Shown one piece after another: positions 1-10,961 of a stretch of DNA of 64,000 bases. The DNA lies in NCBI GenBank assembly GCA_047495785.1, contig JBLDXI010000017.1, positions 2,976,001-3,040,000 of the forward strand, given 5' to 3'. Under the pieces are notes generated by a model, which made no database searches, was not told the origin of the DNA, and was given only the letters and a program-made list of their open reading frames with translations. This stretch comes from Lepidodermella squamata (Eukaryota > Gastrotricha). Made by a program: the position numbers and the translations under genes. Numbering within the stretch: the stretch's first letter is position 1; the number at the start of each line of letters is the position of its first letter.

Positions 1-262
1 CTGGTTGATAGCTAATAGAACTAAATTTTACAGTGAATGGCGATGTCTTTGTTATCCTGGAAAAAATCTATCGCATTGGCGTGCGATTGGTTAAACGTAA
101 AAAATAAAAAATCGAACCTTGAATGTGATCATGAGGTTGCTTATTGTTATTGTTTCAAGTGCGAACTATTTTTTTGTCAATTTCGAAACACGTGCGGTTT
201 TCAAGTCGATCAATCAAATTGACAGCAACTGAGAATCAGTTGCGCTTTGGCTTTACAAAAAA

Positions 263-2536
263 ATGCCCACAGATTTTGCATGGGTGTTGCCAACTTTGCT
301 AATTGCATCATTTTATGGTAATTTTTTCGCATTTTTACTCGTCCAACTTAAGAGACCAGGCAATATTTTCAGCTGACGCGGTTCTTTGTTATTGCAATCC
401 TGAATCTACGACCGTGGTTCGAGCCGGCCGCAATGAGTCATTTTTCATCTCAGGGCGGATCGGTATTAAATCGAACATAACCACACGGTGCTGGGTCGTT
501 TTCTCGAATTCTCCCTTAAAGTATGACAATGAATTTTTCAGATTTCATTTTTGATTTCTTTTCAGATTGATTTTCACAGCGCTAGATACGCCCTGTGCAG
601 ATGATGGAAACCAAGCTGTTCACGGCGTTACCATTTATGATGGCCGAACCACCGCTTCGCCGGTTGTAGTATCAATGTGCAACTCCACCTTAACTCCTCG
701 TTACTTCTTCACGAAAGGCGATGCTTTCATTATTTTTACTAGCTCGCCGGGCAAAATCCACAGCGGTTTTAGGCTTCGGGCGAAAATGATACCCGTCGAC
801 CAGTATCCGACGAACTCTATCAGCTACAACGACGTCAATCCTTGTAACGAAACCTTCATTGTCGCCCAGCCAAAAGGCATTATCCAAAATTACCGGAAAT
901 CTGTCGACGGCAAATACAGATCTGATGAAAACTGTGCTTGGCAACTCGAAGGCCGAATAATGTATGAGCTAATTAACCAGTATTTTTCTAAATTAACACC
1001 TTTGAAAATAATATATAAGCTAGGCTAACAATTTTGTCTTTGGACATCGAACGAGGTGGAAAGTTGTGCGCAAACGATTCACTCATAATTGAAGAAATCG
1101 CGGAGAATGGATCGCTTGATCCTGTCGCTGTTCTCTGCGAACAGTCATCGCCCGTGCGAACTAAATATTACGCCTTAAATGGCGTTTTCCGCATTCATTT
1201 CAAAACTAACAGCCAAGTTGAACGAAAAGGCTTTTCTATCGCCTTTGATGTTAAACGTGAGTAGATTTTTTAAATTTATAGATCCATTTGCTATTTTAGC
1301 TATTTCAGCCTTCAACGCGATGCCTCGAATCATTGGAAAAATGGTGCCATGCGGCGGCGTCTACAACCTGACAGCGAAAACCAAGGAGCCAACGTCTTTG
1401 TTTTCCCAAGTTGAAGGGAAGATCGCCAGTTTGAAGCAACCGCGAATTCGGAGGAGCAGATATACCATTCCCGATCGCTGTTTGTGGGAAATCCGCTCCG
1501 ATTCACCCAATTTTTAGTAGGCATGACTTCAGGCTCAAATTCTATGTCATTTAAACTCAACTATTTAGCCTCCGACTCGCCATTATCCATCTTGCGGATG
1601 AAATGGATAAACTTACAATTTACAACGGCAACTACTCTACGTCAAGCAGCCGAGTCGTGCAATTGGCTGGGCCTTTGGCAACGGGTGATAATTCTTCATT
1701 TGCTAGACAGTGGTTCCAAGCGAGTGGTCCAGTACACGTCTTGCTGGAGACCGACCCCGAAAACGACGACACCGGATTTCTTTTGGAATACAGCCTATCA
1801 CGTAATTTTAATAAACCGAGAAGATTGTCCAAGTTCCTAAACCTAATTGCTTAGCCGATTTCTCTGGAATCAACTCGATCAACGGTGAGAGTGAACATCC
1901 ATGCCGAACCACAATCACAATCGATGTTGACGATGTGAAAGAGGGCTGCATCCGAAGTGGGCTGAGTAAAGCTTGGACCTATCGTCCGATGGAAAGGTGC
2001 AACTGGCTTCTAATTTCAAGTTATCCACTCAGGTAAAGTGATAGAAAATTACTCTTCGATTTGATTTTGTTCTCTCTCGAAGATTGACTATTGATCGCTT
2101 TCAATTGGAACCCGCAAGTGCTGATGGGAAGTGTCGCTATGATTCCTTACTACTGAACACACGTTTATCGAACGGTAACCCTAAGCTCATTGGCGAATAT
2201 TGCGGGGCATTGCCGAACCTACCATTAACCGAAGTCGTCCCAGCCGCTCAGGGGGAGACATTGGTCCTGAATGTGCTATTCAGAAGTGATTCCACCTTCC
2301 AATACTCGGGATTCAATATATGTTATGAACGTAATAATTTCGGCTTTTATTTATAGTGATTATGAATTTTCGATTTTTTTCTAGAGATTCTGCCTACAGC
2401 AGCAAACCAAAACCAGTATTATTACTACTCATCGGCATCGTCCGAAAAATACAACCACGCTGTGATCTATTTTTTGATGATTTGGGTTGTGCCGATATTA
2501 CGGCTGTTTCTATGCCTGCCTGATTATTCCAGCTGA
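263..2536 (+). CDS. CUB-domain single-pass membrane protein, multi-exon
   Basis: An N-terminal signal peptide is encoded by exon 1 (263-317, MPTDFAWVLPTLLIASFY). Joining exons across short GT-AG introns (for example 318-372, about 500-564, 1519-1568) gives four CUB-like repeats. Each shows the family pattern: a Cys, an aromatic-rich strand, a D/DxLxIYDG-like core, and a final F/GF strand. In the third repeat the joined core reads CLWEIRSDSPNFYLRLAIIH, followed by MDKLTIYNG. The C terminus carries a hydrophobic segment (HAVIYFLMIWVVPILRLF) and ends DYSS, so the product is probably a type I surface protein with an extracellular CUB array of roughly 600 residues. CUB domains mediate extracellular protein binding; no protease domain is attached, so the ligand is unknown. 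Start and exon 1 were chosen because they give an in-phase signal peptide. The 3' end converges on the next gene, 75 bp away. Confidence 0.8.
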
Positions 2537-2611
2537 AAAACGTTGAGTAAAAGTATCGCTTGAAGTTTTATTCGCCTTTTGAAAGCTTTAAATAATATGT
2601 ATGATAAGATT

Positions 2612-3049
2612 TCAAATGAAGATAGCCATAATAATGCGAAGCAAGCTTAGAATAGCTCCACGATCGACACGGTCGACAACGTCCTCTGGGCAGATGTTGA
2701 TGATTTTTGCTTGCAGGATAGACTCGATGACTTCGAAACATTCGGTAACAGTTGCCAACTTTTCGTCCCGGTCGTCGCTTATTAATGCCGAATCGTGGGC
2801 TTGAAGTTGGGCTTGAATTGCCTCGACAGGCGACGAAGCCAAGTAAAGGGAGAGTAAACCTTTCAAAACACGCCCATCGTGAACGTCCTCGTACAAATCG
2901 GTGACGGAGAAGCTGCAACCATTGGCTCGAAATACGTTGTTAAGCCAGCGGGTAACCACTTTTCGTTCAGAATCCAGTTGCTGCTCCTCGACTCGGTGAG
3001 CCTCGCTAGCAGAAAACGTGCTGTACATTATTGTTGATTTTGATCTCAA
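2612..3049 (-). CDS. single calponin-homology (CH) domain protein
   Basis: One uninterrupted frame of 145 residues (or 138 from Met8, MYSTFSASEAHR). The core has the CH pattern: ERKVVTRWLNNVF at the start, DLYEDVHDGRVLKGLLSLYL (compare spectrin-type DLYxDLxDGxxLLxLLE), then IINICPEDVVDRVDRGAILS and a terminal helix LLRIIMAIFI. CH domains bind F-actin in tandem or serve as scaffolds when single. Here only one domain exists and the protein ends right after it, so it is more likely a small scaffold than a spectrin fragment. No flanking exon was found. An AATAAA motif on the minus strand lies near 2567-2572, within the gap between its stop and the stop of the convergent CUB gene. Confidence 0.7.
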   Translation of the reverse strand: MRSKSTIMYSTFSASEAHRVEEQQLDSERKVVTRWLNNVFRANGCSFSVTDLYEDVHDGRVLKGLLSLYLASSPVEAIQAQLQAHDSALISDDRDEKLATVTECFEVIESILQAKIINICPEDVVDRVDRGAILSLLRIIMAIFI

Positions 3050-3333
3050 GTGTATTCGTTATTTTAATGGGGTTTTTTATTACCGAGCGAAGATTATGCA
3101 ATTCCTACGCGAATTCTCCGACTATTGCTCGGCTGGACCACGCCACTATGAAGATAAGTTAATTTTAGTTTTCCTATCACGCCGTGGTTGTAAAGATAAC
3201 GGGCTAAATTAGGCGTTGCTGATATCGGGTTGAGTTGATGACAAATAGTTTATAATGATGAGTATAACGCCGGTGCGGTGCCGCAGCTGCGAAGTAAAAA
3301 TTGACGCCGTTTTCTCACTTCGTCCCGCTCAAC

Positions 3334-5609
3334 ATGAAATTATTGGTATCGCTCTTAGCGATGGCATGGCTTTTTTCACGGGTCGAGTCTGTAGCTATAA
3401 GCCATAAGCACACATCAGACAGAGAGAAAGACCCGTCACAGTCGAACAGAAATCGAGACAATAGATTCGATCGGAAGACGTTTGGCCGTAAGGATAATGA
3501 AAGTATAACAGAGAGCGATTTTTCGAGTGAATATCAAAAATATGATCCACCAGGTCTGTTGTATTTATTTTTGAATAATTATTTCTATATCAACATGTTC
3601 AAGGTCACGTGATTGAAGAGCGACTATTCAGAAAACTATTTGATAGACGACCGAAATATGCTAACCGAGTTCGGCCATCTTTGAACCGATCAGCCGTCAT
3701 TGTTCAAGTTGAACTTGTCTTGCTCAAACTCATGGAACTGGTAAGATCTTGGGTAAATTTTATATCTGACACCTCTCGATATTTTTCAGATAGAAATCGA
3801 GCAGGAGATTGTTATATCTGGCTTCTTGGTTATTGTAAGGCCTAAGTCTCGCGAAATCATCTTTTGAATTATAATATCATCTACAGAATTGGACCGATCC
3901 TCGTTACACTTGGAACCCAGCGAAATATGGCCAAATCGATCAAATTGTCACTGATCCCGATCACGTTTGGATTCCTGATATCAGTATCATCAACAGGTGT
4001 GTTTACGTTATTTGTGAAAACACCCTGCTCAACATTATCGGCTCGAACAGTAATGATATGTACCTGCTAACTCGAGACACGAGATTTCCAATCACGCTTT
4101 TCCATACCGGCCAAATGCTGTTCATTCCAACGGGCCGAATAACTGCAAGGTTAGAGCTTCGTTACCATTCTAATCTAATCTTGGATTGTTTCAAATAGGT
4201 GTGAAGTGGACGCGTCGTTTTTTCCTTTCGATCAACAGGTAGGTAGTCAATTTCTTTAATAAGAAAACTGCTTTCACGTTTTTACTCGATTTAAGCTTTG
4301 CAAATTCAGGTAAGCTATTTGCTTGAAGCTGAGCGTTTTAAGAATTGGCGCTGAAAAATTCCACTAGAGTGGAATCTTGGGTTTATTCCTATGAAATGCT
4401 GCGAATCAAGGCTGTTAATTTGACGGTCAACCGCGGTCACTTTGTCGAGAACCCACAATGGCGTGTCGCAGATACTTTCATCCGATCTGAAGTGGTCCAA
4501 GTAAGGATTAAAACTCCTGACTATAGCCTCTATTTAACAAACTACTCTTACAAGTACGAGACCTATTATTTTTCGGCCGCTGAATATTACCTGTTGATCG
4601 AGCGCAAGTCCGATTTCTACGTCATGTATTGCGTGTAAGCGACGTCATCAAATTCCTAATATCAGATATAAATTCAATGTCCTTTTAGATTTCCGTGTGC
4701 TGTTATTTCTCTTCTGGCAATATTCTCGCACACAATTCCTTTTAATGAACCGGACAGAATCACCCTTGGCTCGACAATAATGGGTTCAATATCAATATTT
4801 CATCTATCCGCCGTAACCTTGATGCCGAAATCAGCCTACAACACCCCTTTGCTGGCGGTTTACATTGACGCCGTTATGATTTTGGTCGCCATTAGCTTGA
4901 TAGAAGGCTTGATAGCTCTGACGTTGATCGAAGGTGCTAAATGTTCAGTGCCTTCGCCGTTGGCCTGGTACTTCGTAGTCGAGCTGTTCGGAGATTTCTT
5001 AATGCTTGGGTCTCACGGCCGATATTGGCGACGGCGATATTTACAAGTCGTTCAAACCGTCAATATCTACAGGACCAAGTTCGATAAATATGAGACTCGA
5101 GGTAAATTGAACCCGGACGTTGACCCTGCCTCAGTTCGGAAAAGGAAAAGCGCCCACGACCGTCAGTTGTTGTACCAAAATTGTTCCGGTCCTAATTCCA
5201 AGGCTATCGAGCTCCTGGTAAAGAAATGGAACGACTACATGTACAGCCGGACTGCGGCCCATCTAGGTTTATCGCGCCAAGTTCGCTATAGGACTAAGTC
5301 CTTAGCTGCCGGCCATCGCCAGACTGCAGCTAATTTAAAAAATATCAATATCGAGTTACAAGATTTGGCGCGATCTATCGACAAGCATAATCTTAAGAAG
5401 GAATGCATCGGCGTCTGGGTTGTTTTCGTCACGGCCATCGATCGGGTATAAAATCTGCTTTTGAAAATAGCTTTTTAAACTTTATGTATTTTTAGATCTC
5501 ATTCATCACAATGCTATCTCTCTTCGTTGCTTTACCTGTGTATTTGTTCTGGTACTATCCCCAACCTATCGATGTCAGGCATCTCAAACAAGACAAAATC
5601 TCGTTATGA
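3334..5609 (+). CDS. Cys-loop ligand-gated ion channel subunit, nicotinic receptor-like, divergent
   Basis: The signal peptide MKLLVSLLAMAWLFSRVES is followed by a charged stretch and then an nAChR-type N terminus (EERLFRKLFDRRPK). Spliced exons give NWTDPRYTWNPAKYG, HVWIPDISIINS and GRITARCEVDASFFPFDQQL-CKFR. Exactly 13 residues separate the two cysteines, which defines the Cys-loop. Loop B is ESWVYSYEML. Four membrane segments follow: M1 (VFPCAVISLLAIFSHTIPF), M2 (RITLGSTIMGSISIFHLSAV), M3 (TPLLAVYIDAVMILVAISLI), then a cytoplasmic loop and M4 before the stop at 5607-5609. The loop C region (TNYSYKYETYYFSAAEYY) lacks vicinal cysteines, so this is not an alpha-type subunit. M2 lacks the usual 9' leucine (Gly instead). 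It is probably an acetylcholine- or amine-gated family member acting in a heteromer. The exon joins are hand-made but all in phase. Confidence 0.85.
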
Positions 5610-5617
5610 TTTTTTAT

Positions 5618-6319
5618 TCACAAATTTTCGCTTTTACATTTATTCGGTGGATAAACCGTTGCAGTGTCACCCGTAAATGTCTTCTTTAAGTGGAGAATAG
5701 CCCAGATTGCTCCGATGTAGAAAAATAAAGTGATAACGACTAGAACAACTCCTAGAGCGAGATAGCTCAATCCCCCTGATTCAGTGCTTGCCAGGGTGAA
5801 AGCAAGTGCCGGATTCATTGTCATGAGAGGCATCATTGTGGCGTAAATGACAGTGACAGCGATCGCGCCACACCTGGCCAGGTTTTTCGGCAGGCCTAAA
5901 ACGAATATCGCCCATACAAAGTCGCTGAAACAGATGCATATTATGGTGTAAATTTGCCAATTTGAATCTGGTATGACGAGCAGAAGTAAAGAGATAGCGA
6001 CTGTTAACGAGCAACCGGCACTCAGGCCGTGGCAATGGCTCTTCCAGCTGCCTTTCTCAATCATGAGCCGGTGATCCTTGAGCGGCACCTTTGGTCGACG
6101 ATGCATTGCCATTTCACGTTGAAGAACCATTTGCTGCTGTGCAGCGGCTTCAACTAGGCCTTTACGAGCGATTGAATGATGTGGCCCATCAGGCCCGCCA
6201 AGCTTGACATGATGATGGCCTTTATTTGTTGGCGAGGCGGGCGGAATCGGTTTTATTGTAATAAACTCGATTTCCTCAACCGTTCGGTCAGGCATAGAAA
6301 AAGACTTCTTCATGGTCAT
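5618..6319 (-). CDS. four-pass membrane protein, unknown family
   Basis: Single-exon frame of 233 residues. Residues 1 to about 95 are hydrophilic, basic and proline-containing, with no signal peptide. Four hydrophobic segments follow: LSAGCSLTVAISLLLLVIP, WQIYTIICICFSDFVWAIFV, ARCGAIAVTVIYATMMPLMT, and LSYLALGVVLVVITLFFYIG. The tail is short and charged (NKCKSENL). The topology (N-in, four TM, short C tail) resembles MARVEL or tetraspan-like proteins, but no diagnostic motif was seen (no CCG of tetraspanins), so no family is assigned. Its stop lies 8 bp from the stop of the convergent Cys-loop receptor gene, so the two 3' UTRs must overlap. Confidence 0.65.
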   Translation of the reverse strand: MTMKKSFSMPDRTVEEIEFITIKPIPPASPTNKGHHHVKLGGPDGPHHSIARKGLVEAAAQQQMVLQREMAMHRRPKVPLKDHRLMIEKGSWKSHCHGLSAGCSLTVAISLLLLVIPDSNWQIYTIICICFSDFVWAIFVLGLPKNLARCGAIAVTVIYATMMPLMTMNPALAFTLASTESGGLSYLALGVVLVVITLFFYIGAIWAILHLKKTFTGDTATVYPPNKCKSENL

Positions 6320-6579
6320 CTATAACTGGTTAAAAATGACTCTTATGCCGTAAATTACGATATGCCTCAACATAATATTGTCTCTCATTCGACGATGAGC
6401 AGCTAATTTTTTCCTGTCAGGCAATAATAGACGACGCAATGGTATTTAGGTAACAAAAATTGATCGCATTGCCTAGTTTCATCAGGTCTCGCATACCTAC
6501 ATCAAAATTTTATTCAAGAATATTATTTCTATCAGAATTTCACAAAATGAAAGGAAAAAAATTTAGAACGTTCTCGTTA

Positions 6580-7254
6580 TCATTTCTTGAAGCAAAGCGT
6601 GACGCCGTCGGCAATGGTCAGAAACGAGACGTGAACACGAGTGTCCTTCGCAATTTTGTCATTGAGAGCTCGGATAGCAGATGTCTCAGCATCGGTGATG
6701 TTAGGATTGACAACAAAACCGCTCCACAGCGTGTTATCAACTGCAATGAGACCGCCTTTACGAACGAGCTGCAACGCCATTTCGTAGTAGATTTCGTAGT
6801 TTGGCTTATCGGCGTCGATGAAAGCGAAATCAAACGAATTTTCGCCCTCTTTTCGCAGCAAGTCATGCAGCGTTTTGACCGCATCGCCAATTCGGAAATC
6901 GATTTTATGAGCCACGCCAGCTTCTTTCCACAGCTCGAAAGTGTCAGTTGCCTTGAGAAATTCATCGGTAACGTCCAGGGCGACAACCTTGCCATCGTCA
7001 GGTAGCGCCAATGCGACAGATAAGGAGCTGAAACCAGTGAAAACTCCGATATCGAGCGTTTTTTTCGCGTTCATGAGGCGCAAAAGGTTCTGGAATAGCT
7101 GCATTTCTTCTGGCGCGCCCAACATCATGCTTCGATGGTGCAGCAGAGTTCGCTCGATCAGCTTCATCTGGACAGGATGGAGTCGAACCGATCGCTCGTA
7201 GGCATAACGCACAAGTTCATCCTTTGATTTGTGGCCCTTCATATCATTATCCAT
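6580..7254 (-). CDS. SAM-dependent O-methyltransferase, CCoAOMT/COMTD1 type (copy 1)
   Basis: Intronless, 224 residues, the usual length of the caffeoyl-CoA O-methyltransferase family (metal-dependent methyl transfer from SAM to catechol-like hydroxyls). Motif I is TLDIGVFTGFSSLSVALALP (about residues 66-85). The acidic ribose-binding residue is in VVALDVT (about 90-96). The metal and catalytic region is FDFAFIDADKPNYE (about 141-154) and IAVDNTLWSG (about 170-179). The C terminus SFLTIADGVTLCFKK is shared by all four copies here. No signal peptide, so probably cytosolic. It is the first of four tandem same-strand paralogues. The substrate cannot be read from the sequence. Confidence 0.88.
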   Translation of the reverse strand: MDNDMKGHKSKDELVRYAYERSVRLHPVQMKLIERTLLHHRSMMLGAPEEMQLFQNLLRLMNAKKTLDIGVFTGFSSLSVALALPDDGKVVALDVTDEFLKATDTFELWKEAGVAHKIDFRIGDAVKTLHDLLRKEGENSFDFAFIDADKPNYEIYYEMALQLVRKGGLIAVDNTLWSGFVVNPNITDAETSAIRALNDKIAKDTRVHVSFLTIADGVTLCFKK

Positions 7255-7822
7255 GGTTGAATGTTTTAAATCGCTCTAATACAAACACAAGTCAAAAATC
7301 GAATAATAAAATTTTAAATCGTGTGTTGAATGATTTTGCAATTTGCAATGAAGAAACCACGTGCCGGGAGATCGCGTGTCTTTTTCATTGCGATGAATCA
7401 CACAGTTGAGATTTGAAAATATGTATCGTGTTTTGCCGATATCTGGAGAAGCCGTCAGAAACTAGGTGACGTTAATAAAATAATTTATTAAATTAGGTAA
7501 CTCGTGTGGTCTGAACTAAGCGTCCGAGAATTAGAAAATGGCCTGGCGCAATGTAGGTCAATTTTTTTTCCTATAGCGTGTCCTTTCGTCTAGCAACCTT
7601 TCGCCGTAATCACACACAAATAAACAGGGTTAATTTTTTTGACCTGGGTGGACACTTTCTATGCACGTCGTTTGTGTCAACACTCGGGCATACAATATAG
7701 GCCGTATGCATACTCATTGCGATAAGGACAATTTTATTCTTTATATTATATTAAAAATGTTTACCGCACATATGGTTAAAATTGATAACAATTATGAATA
7801 AATATCCGATAAATATTTTTTA
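7255..7822. other. intergenic, methyltransferase copies 1-2
   Basis: AT-rich spacer. Nothing recognisable beyond an E-box-like CACGTG near 7359. No relic methyltransferase exon was seen. Confidence 0.5.
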
Positions 7823-8500
7823 CTAGAGCTTGAAGCACAGGCTCACGCCGTCGGCTATGGTTAGGAATGACACCGAAACGCGGTCGTCCTTCGCGATTTT
7901 GTCGTTCAGAGCCCTGATTGCACAAGTACTCGGGGTATTATCAGCCGGGTTGACAACAGCCCCCGCCCAAAGCGTGTTGTCAACCGCTATAATGCCCCCT
8001 TTGCGGACAAGTTTCAGTGCCAGCTCGTAATATTTATCGTAGTTGCTTTTATCCGCGTCAATAAATGCGAAATCGAAGGAATTTTCGCCATCGGCTGCCA
8101 GAATTTTCTCCAACGATTCAACAGCGTTTCCTAGCCGAAATTCGATCTTGTGAGCAACTCCAGCCTCCTCCCAAAATTCGAAACTTCCAGCGCTCAGCAA
8201 ATACTTGTCGGTGACATCCAAGGCGATGACTTTCCCATCATCGGGTAAGGCCAGGGCGACTGACAGTGCGCTGTAACCAGTGTAGACACCAATATCTAGG
8301 GTGCGCTTTGCGTTGAGCAATCGCATCAAATTCTGAAATAGCTGCATTTCTTCCGGGGCACCTAGCATCACGCTATCTTCAATGTGCTCGGTCTTCTCAA
8401 TCAGCTTCGCCTGAACCGGGTGAAGTTTAACAGAGCGCTCGTAGGCATAGCGTATGATCTTATCATCCGATTTGTGACCTTTAAATTGATCCTGAGCCAT
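7823..8500 (-). CDS. SAM-dependent O-methyltransferase, CCoAOMT/COMTD1 type (copy 2)
   Basis: Intronless, 225 residues, colinear with copy 1. Motif I is TLDIGVYTGYSALSVALALP, the ribose-binding segment is VIALDVTDKYL, the metal/catalytic motif is FDFAFIDADKSNYD, followed by IAVDNTLWAGAVV. It begins MAQDQFKGHKSDDKIIRYAY without a presequence, so it is probably cytosolic. The loop after the active-site DN (NPADNTPSTCAIRALNDK) differs from copy 1. That is where family members discriminate substrate, so the copies may have diverged in specificity (inference). Confidence 0.88.
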   Translation of the reverse strand: MAQDQFKGHKSDDKIIRYAYERSVKLHPVQAKLIEKTEHIEDSVMLGAPEEMQLFQNLMRLLNAKRTLDIGVYTGYSALSVALALPDDGKVIALDVTDKYLLSAGSFEFWEEAGVAHKIEFRLGNAVESLEKILAADGENSFDFAFIDADKSNYDKYYELALKLVRKGGIIAVDNTLWAGAVVNPADNTPSTCAIRALNDKIAKDDRVSVSFLTIADGVSLCFKL

Positions 8501-9375
8501 TAGCTTTTTGTAAAAACTAAAGATTAGATAGACTGTTATATAAGCGACCTAATAAAAATATATAGGGTTTGGAGTTTCCTTCTCGAACCGAATATGAATC
8601 ACTATGTATAAGTTGGCATCATAAAAATAATCGGGGGAGAACTATTGAAGCTGTTATTAGAAAAATTTGCATAATTTTAAATTGACAGATTCACGCTGGC
8701 CGCGTTTTGAAAAGCATTGCGTGTATGCCACAAAAATTTGACGTGTAGTTTACAACTGCGGCCGTGGCTGAGTTTAGGGCGAATAGCATGATAACCAGTA
8801 TACAGGGTAATATAAACTAAAGCAGCTAACAAATATATATGTATGTATAAAAAGCGGGTTTTTTTCTAGTCATGCCGTTATACATGAATGCCCTGACTAT
8901 GTGAGCACTACCTACCCGTTATTGTCTAGTATCCTAAACTTGTTTTTAGTGTAAGATTCAGTCACACCATAGACATAATTTAGGATAACACCAGTTAAAA
9001 TGTCTTTGAAAATTTCGAAAAAATAATCAGCGTGTTCCTCGTGATTTCCTCTGTCTGGATCCAACAACAAAACCCTTGGGAAAATCGAAACCGTCAAGGA
9101 ACCAGCTAAAAAACAATCTAATTTTTTGTTTACTTTGCCACCAATAAGCGCTGATGAATCAGCTGACCATCAGCTGATCTGGCGCCCATGGCGTAGCTTT
9201 TTCTCGTGAGTTAGCAGTCTATCCTAAATTATGTCAATGAGTCACACAGAGCTTCTACTAGAAAACCAATTTTCATTGAGGCCAATTTATTTCCTTTTAT
9301 TTATTTGACATCTAAAATGTATCATCATTTGCAAACAAAAATAAAAGAAAAGAGTTCACGAGAGGTTTATTCCAA
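8501..9375. other. intergenic, methyltransferase copies 2-3
   Basis: 875 bp, AT-rich. A 61-codon minus frame at 8912-9097 matches nothing known and lacks support. No repeat or RNA gene was recognised. Confidence 0.45.
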
Positions 9376-10128
9376 CTACTTCTTGAAACAAAGAGTAACG
9401 CCGTCTGCAATAGTTAGGAAAGAAGGAGAAACCCTAGTGTCTTTCGCAATTTTTTCATTCACAGCTCGAATGGCCTTGGTGTCTTCAGACTGATCGCTTG
9501 CATCGGCCACGCAGCCGCGCCACAACGTATTATCCACAGCAATTATTCCACCCTTTCGAACAAGCTGGAACGCGAGGTCGTAGTATCTACAGTAATTTGT
9601 TTTGTCCGCGTCAATGAACGCAAAATCGAATGACCCAGCTTCGCTCTTTTCCGACAATATTCTTTCTAGCGACTCAACAGCGTTTCCTTTCCTAAAATTG
9701 ATTTTGTGCGCAACACCAGCTTCCTTCCAAAGGTTGAAAGAGTCCGTTGCCGTCAGAAATTCATCGGTTACATCCAGGGCAATAACTTTACCATCGTCAG
9801 GTAACGCCAACGCCACTGATAGAGAGCTGAAGCCAGTGAAAACTCCGATATCGAGCGTTTTCTTCGCTTTCATGAGGCGTAAAATGTTCTGGAACAGCTG
9901 CATTTCCTCAGGAGCCCCCATCATGTTGTTTGATTTTCCCTTCATAGTCCGCTCGATGAGCTTCAATTGAACTGGATGCAAGCGAACGGAATGATCATAG
10001 GCATACTTGACGATTGTGTTGTTAGTCGAGTGTCCCTTTCCTACATCGAGATTTCTAGTCACACTGCTAAAATGACGGTAGAGCGACGGCAAACCGCTAA
10101 AAACAAGCCGCTTTGTTGGCAAATGCAT
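9376..10128 (-). CDS. SAM-dependent O-methyltransferase with mitochondrial-type leader (copy 3)
   Basis: Intronless, 250 residues: about 25 more than copies 1 and 2, all at the N terminus. The extension (MHLPTKRLVFSGLPSLYRHF and SSVTRNL) is rich in Arg, Ser and hydrophobic residues with no acids, as expected of a mitochondrial targeting peptide (inference). The catalytic core is intact: TLDIGVFTGFSSLSVALALP, VIALDVTDEFL, FDFAFIDADKTNYCRYYDLA, IAVDNTLWRG. The C terminus is PSFLTIADGVTLCFKK. Animal COMTD1 is itself membrane- or mitochondria-associated, which fits. The alternative is cytosolic translation from a later Met, but the next in-frame Met lies deep in the core, so the long form is preferred. 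Confidence 0.86.
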   Translation of the reverse strand: MHLPTKRLVFSGLPSLYRHFSSVTRNLDVGKGHSTNNTIVKYAYDHSVRLHPVQLKLIERTMKGKSNNMMGAPEEMQLFQNILRLMKAKKTLDIGVFTGFSSLSVALALPDDGKVIALDVTDEFLTATDSFNLWKEAGVAHKINFRKGNAVESLERILSEKSEAGSFDFAFIDADKTNYCRYYDLAFQLVRKGGIIAVDNTLWRGCVADASDQSEDTKAIRAVNEKIAKDTRVSPSFLTIADGVTLCFKK

Positions 10129-10241
10129 TCGTAAATTCTAGAACACAGTAATTGCAATAATCAATTTATTTTTACCAGGGAAAATTGAACAATTTATGCG
10201 CCCATCAAATCATTTGTTGAAATGAAATTAGGACCATTTTT

Positions 10242-10961
10242 TCATTTCTTGAAGCACAGTGTAACCCCGTCAGCAACGGTAAGAAATGAAACTGACACGC
10301 GATCGTCTTTCGCGATTTTTTCATTGATAGCTCTGATCGCAACAGTTTCAGGCGATTGGTCATTCGGGTCGATGACTAGACCGCTCCAAATCGTGTTGTC
10401 GACTGCAATTATTCCACCTGGACGAACCAGCTTGAAGGCAAGGTCGTAGTAGTTGCTGTAGTTGCCTTTGTCCGCATCGATGAATGCGAAATCGAACGAA
10501 TTTTCGCCCTCGGTTTCCAGCAGTTTTCCCAGCGTTTCTACAGCACTGCCCTTGCGAAAATCGATCTTATGCGAGACACCTGCTTCTTTCCAGAGGTCGA
10601 AAGTTCCAGCCGCAAGCAAGTACTCATCGCTGATATCCATTGCAACGACTTTTCCATCATCGGGGAGGGCGAGAGCCACAGACAGGGCACTGTAACCAGT
10701 GTAGACACCGATATCAAGGGTTCGTTTAGCCTTCATCAGCTTGAGGATGTTCGCGAACAGCTGCATCTCCTCAGGAGCGCCTAGCATTTGACTTCCCTTG
10801 CATTTCAACGTTCGCTCAATCAATTTTTCTTGAATAGGATGCAGACGAACAGAGTGCTGATAGGCGTAGTTTACCAGAGCATTTTTGGTCCGGTATCCTT
10901 TGCCTTCGTCTTTGAAACTCGAATCCATTTTGCTGTGGTTAGGTCTTAAAAGAGTAAGCAA
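10242..10961 (-). CDS. SAM-dependent O-methyltransferase, CCoAOMT/COMTD1 type (copy 4)
   Basis: Intronless. 239 residues from the first Met, or 228 from Met12 (MDSSFKDEGKGYRT), which gives the length of copies 1 and 2. Motif I is TLDIGVYTGYSALSVALALP, the ribose-binding segment is VVAMDISDEYL, catalytic residues are in FDFAFIDADKGNYSNYYDLA, and the DN motif is IAVDNTIWSGLV. It shares GYSALS and DDRVSVSFLT with copy 2, while copies 1 and 3 share GFSSLS and KDTRV. This suggests two subgroups within the array and more than one round of duplication. Confidence 0.87.
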   Translation of the reverse strand: MLTLLRPNHSKMDSSFKDEGKGYRTKNALVNYAYQHSVRLHPIQEKLIERTLKCKGSQMLGAPEEMQLFANILKLMKAKRTLDIGVYTGYSALSVALALPDDGKVVAMDISDEYLLAAGTFDLWKEAGVSHKIDFRKGSAVETLGKLLETEGENSFDFAFIDADKGNYSNYYDLAFKLVRPGGIIAVDNTIWSGLVIDPNDQSPETVAIRAINEKIAKDDRVSVSFLTVADGVTLCFKK

